DNA from: DASQEH01 sp963765725 | GTDB lineage: Bacteria; Actinomycetota; Actinomycetes; Propionibacteriales; Nocardioidaceae | Direction: 5' to 3' | DNA: 64,000 nucleotides | NCBI GenBank assembly: GCA_963765725.1 | Contig: CAVXXI010000003.1 | Location: 434,001-498,000 of the forward strand | Shown: positions 61,860 to 64,000 of the stretch, in pieces | Layout of the letters: every line of letters begins with the position of its first letter | How positions within the stretch are numbered: the first letter of the stretch is position 1 | Position numbers and translations under genes: made by a program | Notes under the pieces: model-generated | What the model was told of the DNA's origin: nothing | Databases searched by the model: none | The model's input: only the letters and a program-made list of their open reading frames with translations

Positions 61860-63955
61860 CACGGCTCCGCCGTGGCGATCCCGAGACCGGACAGAGCGTC
61901 GTGAAGCGCCACCTTGTCAACTGGCTTCCTGATGTGTCCGTCCGCCAGAGCCGGACCGTCGGCAGCGTCGACGACGGAGACGACGATAACGGGGATGTCG
62001 CTCGTCTCGGCCTCTGTCTTCAGCTCCCTGAGCACGTCCTCACCGGCCCGGTCCTGCATCAACAGATCGAGAAGGATAGCGGCCGGGCGCAGCCTCCTGA
62101 CGTCGCTGGCCACGGTGCGCGCGTTCTGAGCCGCCACGACCCGGTAGCCGCTTCCGGCGAGCATCTTCTGCAAGAGGGGCGCGACAGAGGGATCGTCGTC
62201 CACGCTGAGGAGTATCCGCTCACCCACGTACGACTGGTCCGGCTCGTCGGTATGGACAGGCTTAGCCTGCTTCCCCCGGGAATCCACCGGAAGCCTCAGC
62301 CGGAAGACGCTTCCCTCCTGAGGCGCGCTTTCTACGGTGACGTCGCCGCTCATCGCCCGTGCCAGCCGTCTGCTGATGGCAAGGCCGAGCCCGGTTCCGA
62401 CGTGATCGGCTCCGAGCTGGCGGAACTCCTCGAAAATGGCCTCATGCTGCCCGGGATCGATGCCGGGCCCGGTGTCACGCACGATCACTTCCACGTCTGA
62501 GTCGATCGTCCCTACCTCGACCTCGACATGACCCTCGCGGGTGAACTTCAGGGCGTTCCCCACCAGGTTCACGATAATCTGACGGAGTCTTTGCCGGTCG
62601 AGGATTACCTCGCTCGGGGCGCCGGAGTCTCGCCAGTGGAAGCCGATTCCCTTCTTGGCTGCGAGGGAACGGTGCTGCGCCACGACCGACTCGACGAGCT
62701 CCTTGGGGTCGAAGGGCTGGAGATCCAGTACAAGCCGGCCCGCCTCGATCTTCGAAAGATCGAGGATCTCGTTGATGAGCCCCAGCAGGTCCCGACCCCC
62801 GCGCTGTACCCACCCGAGTGACTCCCTCTGCTCATCGTTCAGTGGGCCGTCGACACCCGCCAGAAGGGCGTCTGTGAACCCGAGGATCGCATTCATAGGC
62901 GTCCGCAGCTCGTGGCTCACACTCGCCAGGAACCGGGACTTCGCCTCGCTGGCCCGTGCGAGCGAGGTGTTGCTCTCGCGGAGGCGCTGTTCGAGACTCC
63001 GCTGGCTCCTGAACGACTGCAACAGACGCTCACTCGTGCCGTTCAGGTCCGCGGCAAGCTTGCCGAACTCGTCGCGGTTGGGCACCTGAATTCGGTGGCC
63101 GAGATCTCCTGCGGTTATGTGGGCAAGAGCAGCCTGCATCCTCTTCACCGGGAGGACGAACGCCCAGGACAGCAGGAATCCCAGGACCAACGCCGTGACG
63201 ACGCTCACCGCGGAGAAGGCGATGACGATGTTGCGCAGCAACCTGCGGTCGGACTGGAAACGCTCACCTGCCAGGGCCATTTCATGGCGCGCCACATCGA
63301 TGAAGGGAGCACCGAACTGAGGGAAGCAAGGGTTCTCGGCAGCCGGGGTGTTGCAGTTGGCGAGCAGGTCCTCGAGCACATGGGAGGCCGGATGCTCTTT
63401 GGTGAGGTGCCAACGTCTGGCAAGACCGAAGTGATGTCGCTGGTATGCCGCCAAGACCCTCGCGCTGGCGCGAGCGTAATTCGAATTCGCGGTGCTGAGG
63501 CGGTTGTAGAACGGTCGGTCCGCCGGGTCCGCGCTCCTCAGCGTTGCCAGTAGGCCAGCGAATTGAGCTTTCTTCTCGTTGACCTTCTGGTTCCAACCAG
63601 CGGCTCCGGTGGGGTCGCCAGTGTGGGTGAGCAGAGCCATGGCGCGATAGTGACTCTGGGCCGTGACGTCGTACAGCATCTGCTGGGCGAGGTCGACCTT
63701 TTGCGCCTGCGCGGTCAGGATGCTCATCCGCTCATTCATCTGACCGATGACGACCAGGCTCAAGACAGCCATGCATACGAGCAGCAACGCGCCGGTCAAG
63801 AACCCGATCAGCAGCTTCTGATGGATGGTCAGCCTGATCCGCGCCACGGCGTCGACGGCGGGCCGCAACCACCCGGTCAGGCGGGGTAACCGTGGCTCAG
63901 CGGATTCGCTATCGGCCACATGTGGTACGGGCACGCTTCTGGACGGCTGTTGCAT
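61859..63955 (-). CDS. Hybrid sensor histidine kinase with C-terminal receiver
   Basis: A 698-residue membrane sensor. Two membrane segments (LLIGFLTGALLLVCMAVLSL near residue 50 and VIAFSAVSVVTALVLGFLL near 245) enclose a helical extracytoplasmic sensor domain of about 170 residues. A HAMP domain (PVKRMQAALAHITAGDLGHR) and a coiled coil follow, then HisKA with the phospho-His in FLASVSHELRTPMNAILGF near 345, the ATPase domain with DTGPGIDPGQ and GTGLGLAIS, and a receiver domain with Asp in AILLDLLMQDRAGED near 630. It begins a three-gene operon with two further receivers, the last tied to a cyclase. No gene is seen in the 45 bases that follow to the window end. Confidence 0.94.
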   Translation of the reverse strand: MQQPSRSVPVPHVADSESAEPRLPRLTGWLRPAVDAVARIRLTIHQKLLIGFLTGALLLVCMAVLSLVVIGQMNERMSILTAQAQKVDLAQQMLYDVTAQSHYRAMALLTHTGDPTGAAGWNQKVNEKKAQFAGLLATLRSADPADRPFYNRLSTANSNYARASARVLAAYQRHHFGLARRWHLTKEHPASHVLEDLLANCNTPAAENPCFPQFGAPFIDVARHEMALAGERFQSDRRLLRNIVIAFSAVSVVTALVLGFLLSWAFVLPVKRMQAALAHITAGDLGHRIQVPNRDEFGKLAADLNGTSERLLQSFRSQRSLEQRLRESNTSLARASEAKSRFLASVSHELRTPMNAILGFTDALLAGVDGPLNDEQRESLGWVQRGGRDLLGLINEILDLSKIEAGRLVLDLQPFDPKELVESVVAQHRSLAAKKGIGFHWRDSGAPSEVILDRQRLRQIIVNLVGNALKFTREGHVEVEVGTIDSDVEVIVRDTGPGIDPGQHEAIFEEFRQLGADHVGTGLGLAISRRLARAMSGDVTVESAPQEGSVFRLRLPVDSRGKQAKPVHTDEPDQSYVGERILLSVDDDPSVAPLLQKMLAGSGYRVVAAQNARTVASDVRRLRPAAILLDLLMQDRAGEDVLRELKTEAETSDIPVIVVSVVDAADGPALADGHIRKPVDKVALHDALSGLGIATAEP

Positions 63956-64000
63956 GAGTGCAATGCCTCCGATGATGGTCCACTACTGATACACCCGGAT

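Overview
The window is high-GC actinobacterial DNA. GTG starts are frequent, -10 boxes sit about 7 bases before leaderless starts, and typical actinobacterial families are present: the proteasome activator Bpa with a C-terminal HbYX-type tail, DUF5302, DUF5926, DUF6457, a SigK/RskA pair, a SigB/F-type sigma factor and GTP-type PEPCK. A member of the Propionibacteriales or a related order is only a guess; no rRNA or species marker is present.

Layout. 0-6 kb: a SigB/F-type sigma factor, then a leucine-degradation operon (both methylcrotonyl-CoA carboxylase subunits and HMG-CoA lyase). 6-43 kb: a chromosomal backbone with short operons. It includes aat, an Fpg/Nei glycosylase, a PQQ sugar dehydrogenase, arginine deiminase, larB-larC, pheA, serS, a PAP2-diacylglycerol kinase fusion, the sigK-rskA module with a FAS1 lipoprotein and a molybdopterin oxidoreductase, bpa, mobA, two tRNA-Ser genes, PEPCK, and an MFS transporter divergent from a double-domain MarR regulator. 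43.0 kb: a tRNA-Arg(ACG) gene whose 3' end is exactly duplicated in tandem as a 15-bp repeat, followed by about 2.2 kb of gene-poor DNA with decayed fragments. 45.3-60.3 kb: an accessory catabolic cluster of four YtcJ-type (Amidohydro_3) amidohydrolases, a CocE/NonD hydrolase, a complete Dpp/Opp-type ABC importer, a short DUF3237 protein and a TetR regulator. A shared 22-bp palindrome, AGTTGGTCA-N4-TGACCAACT with variations, lies at three promoters of this cluster. It therefore looks like one TetR-controlled uptake-and-hydrolysis system for an unknown amide, ester or peptide-like substrate. 60.4-64 kb: a hybrid histidine kinase, a receiver protein and a receiver-nucleotide cyclase in one operon.

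Two window-wide features stand out. First, several intergenic spaces at gene 3' ends hold tandem arrays with an exact or nearly exact 22-bp period (8-410, 5987-6066, 16705-16836, 21256-21450, 22224-22383). Sequence differs between arrays but the period does not, and one pair forms an inverted repeat around a DUF4446 gene. Second, ten genes are broken by what look like single-base insertions (13170-14232, larC, larB, the Mo oxidoreductase, mobA, a nitrilase-family gene, a phosphoesterase, the MFS gene, an amidohydrolase and the CocE gene), and PEPCK carries an in-frame TAG. The uniform direction suggests sequence error or recent decay, so apparent fusions and truncations here should be read with care.
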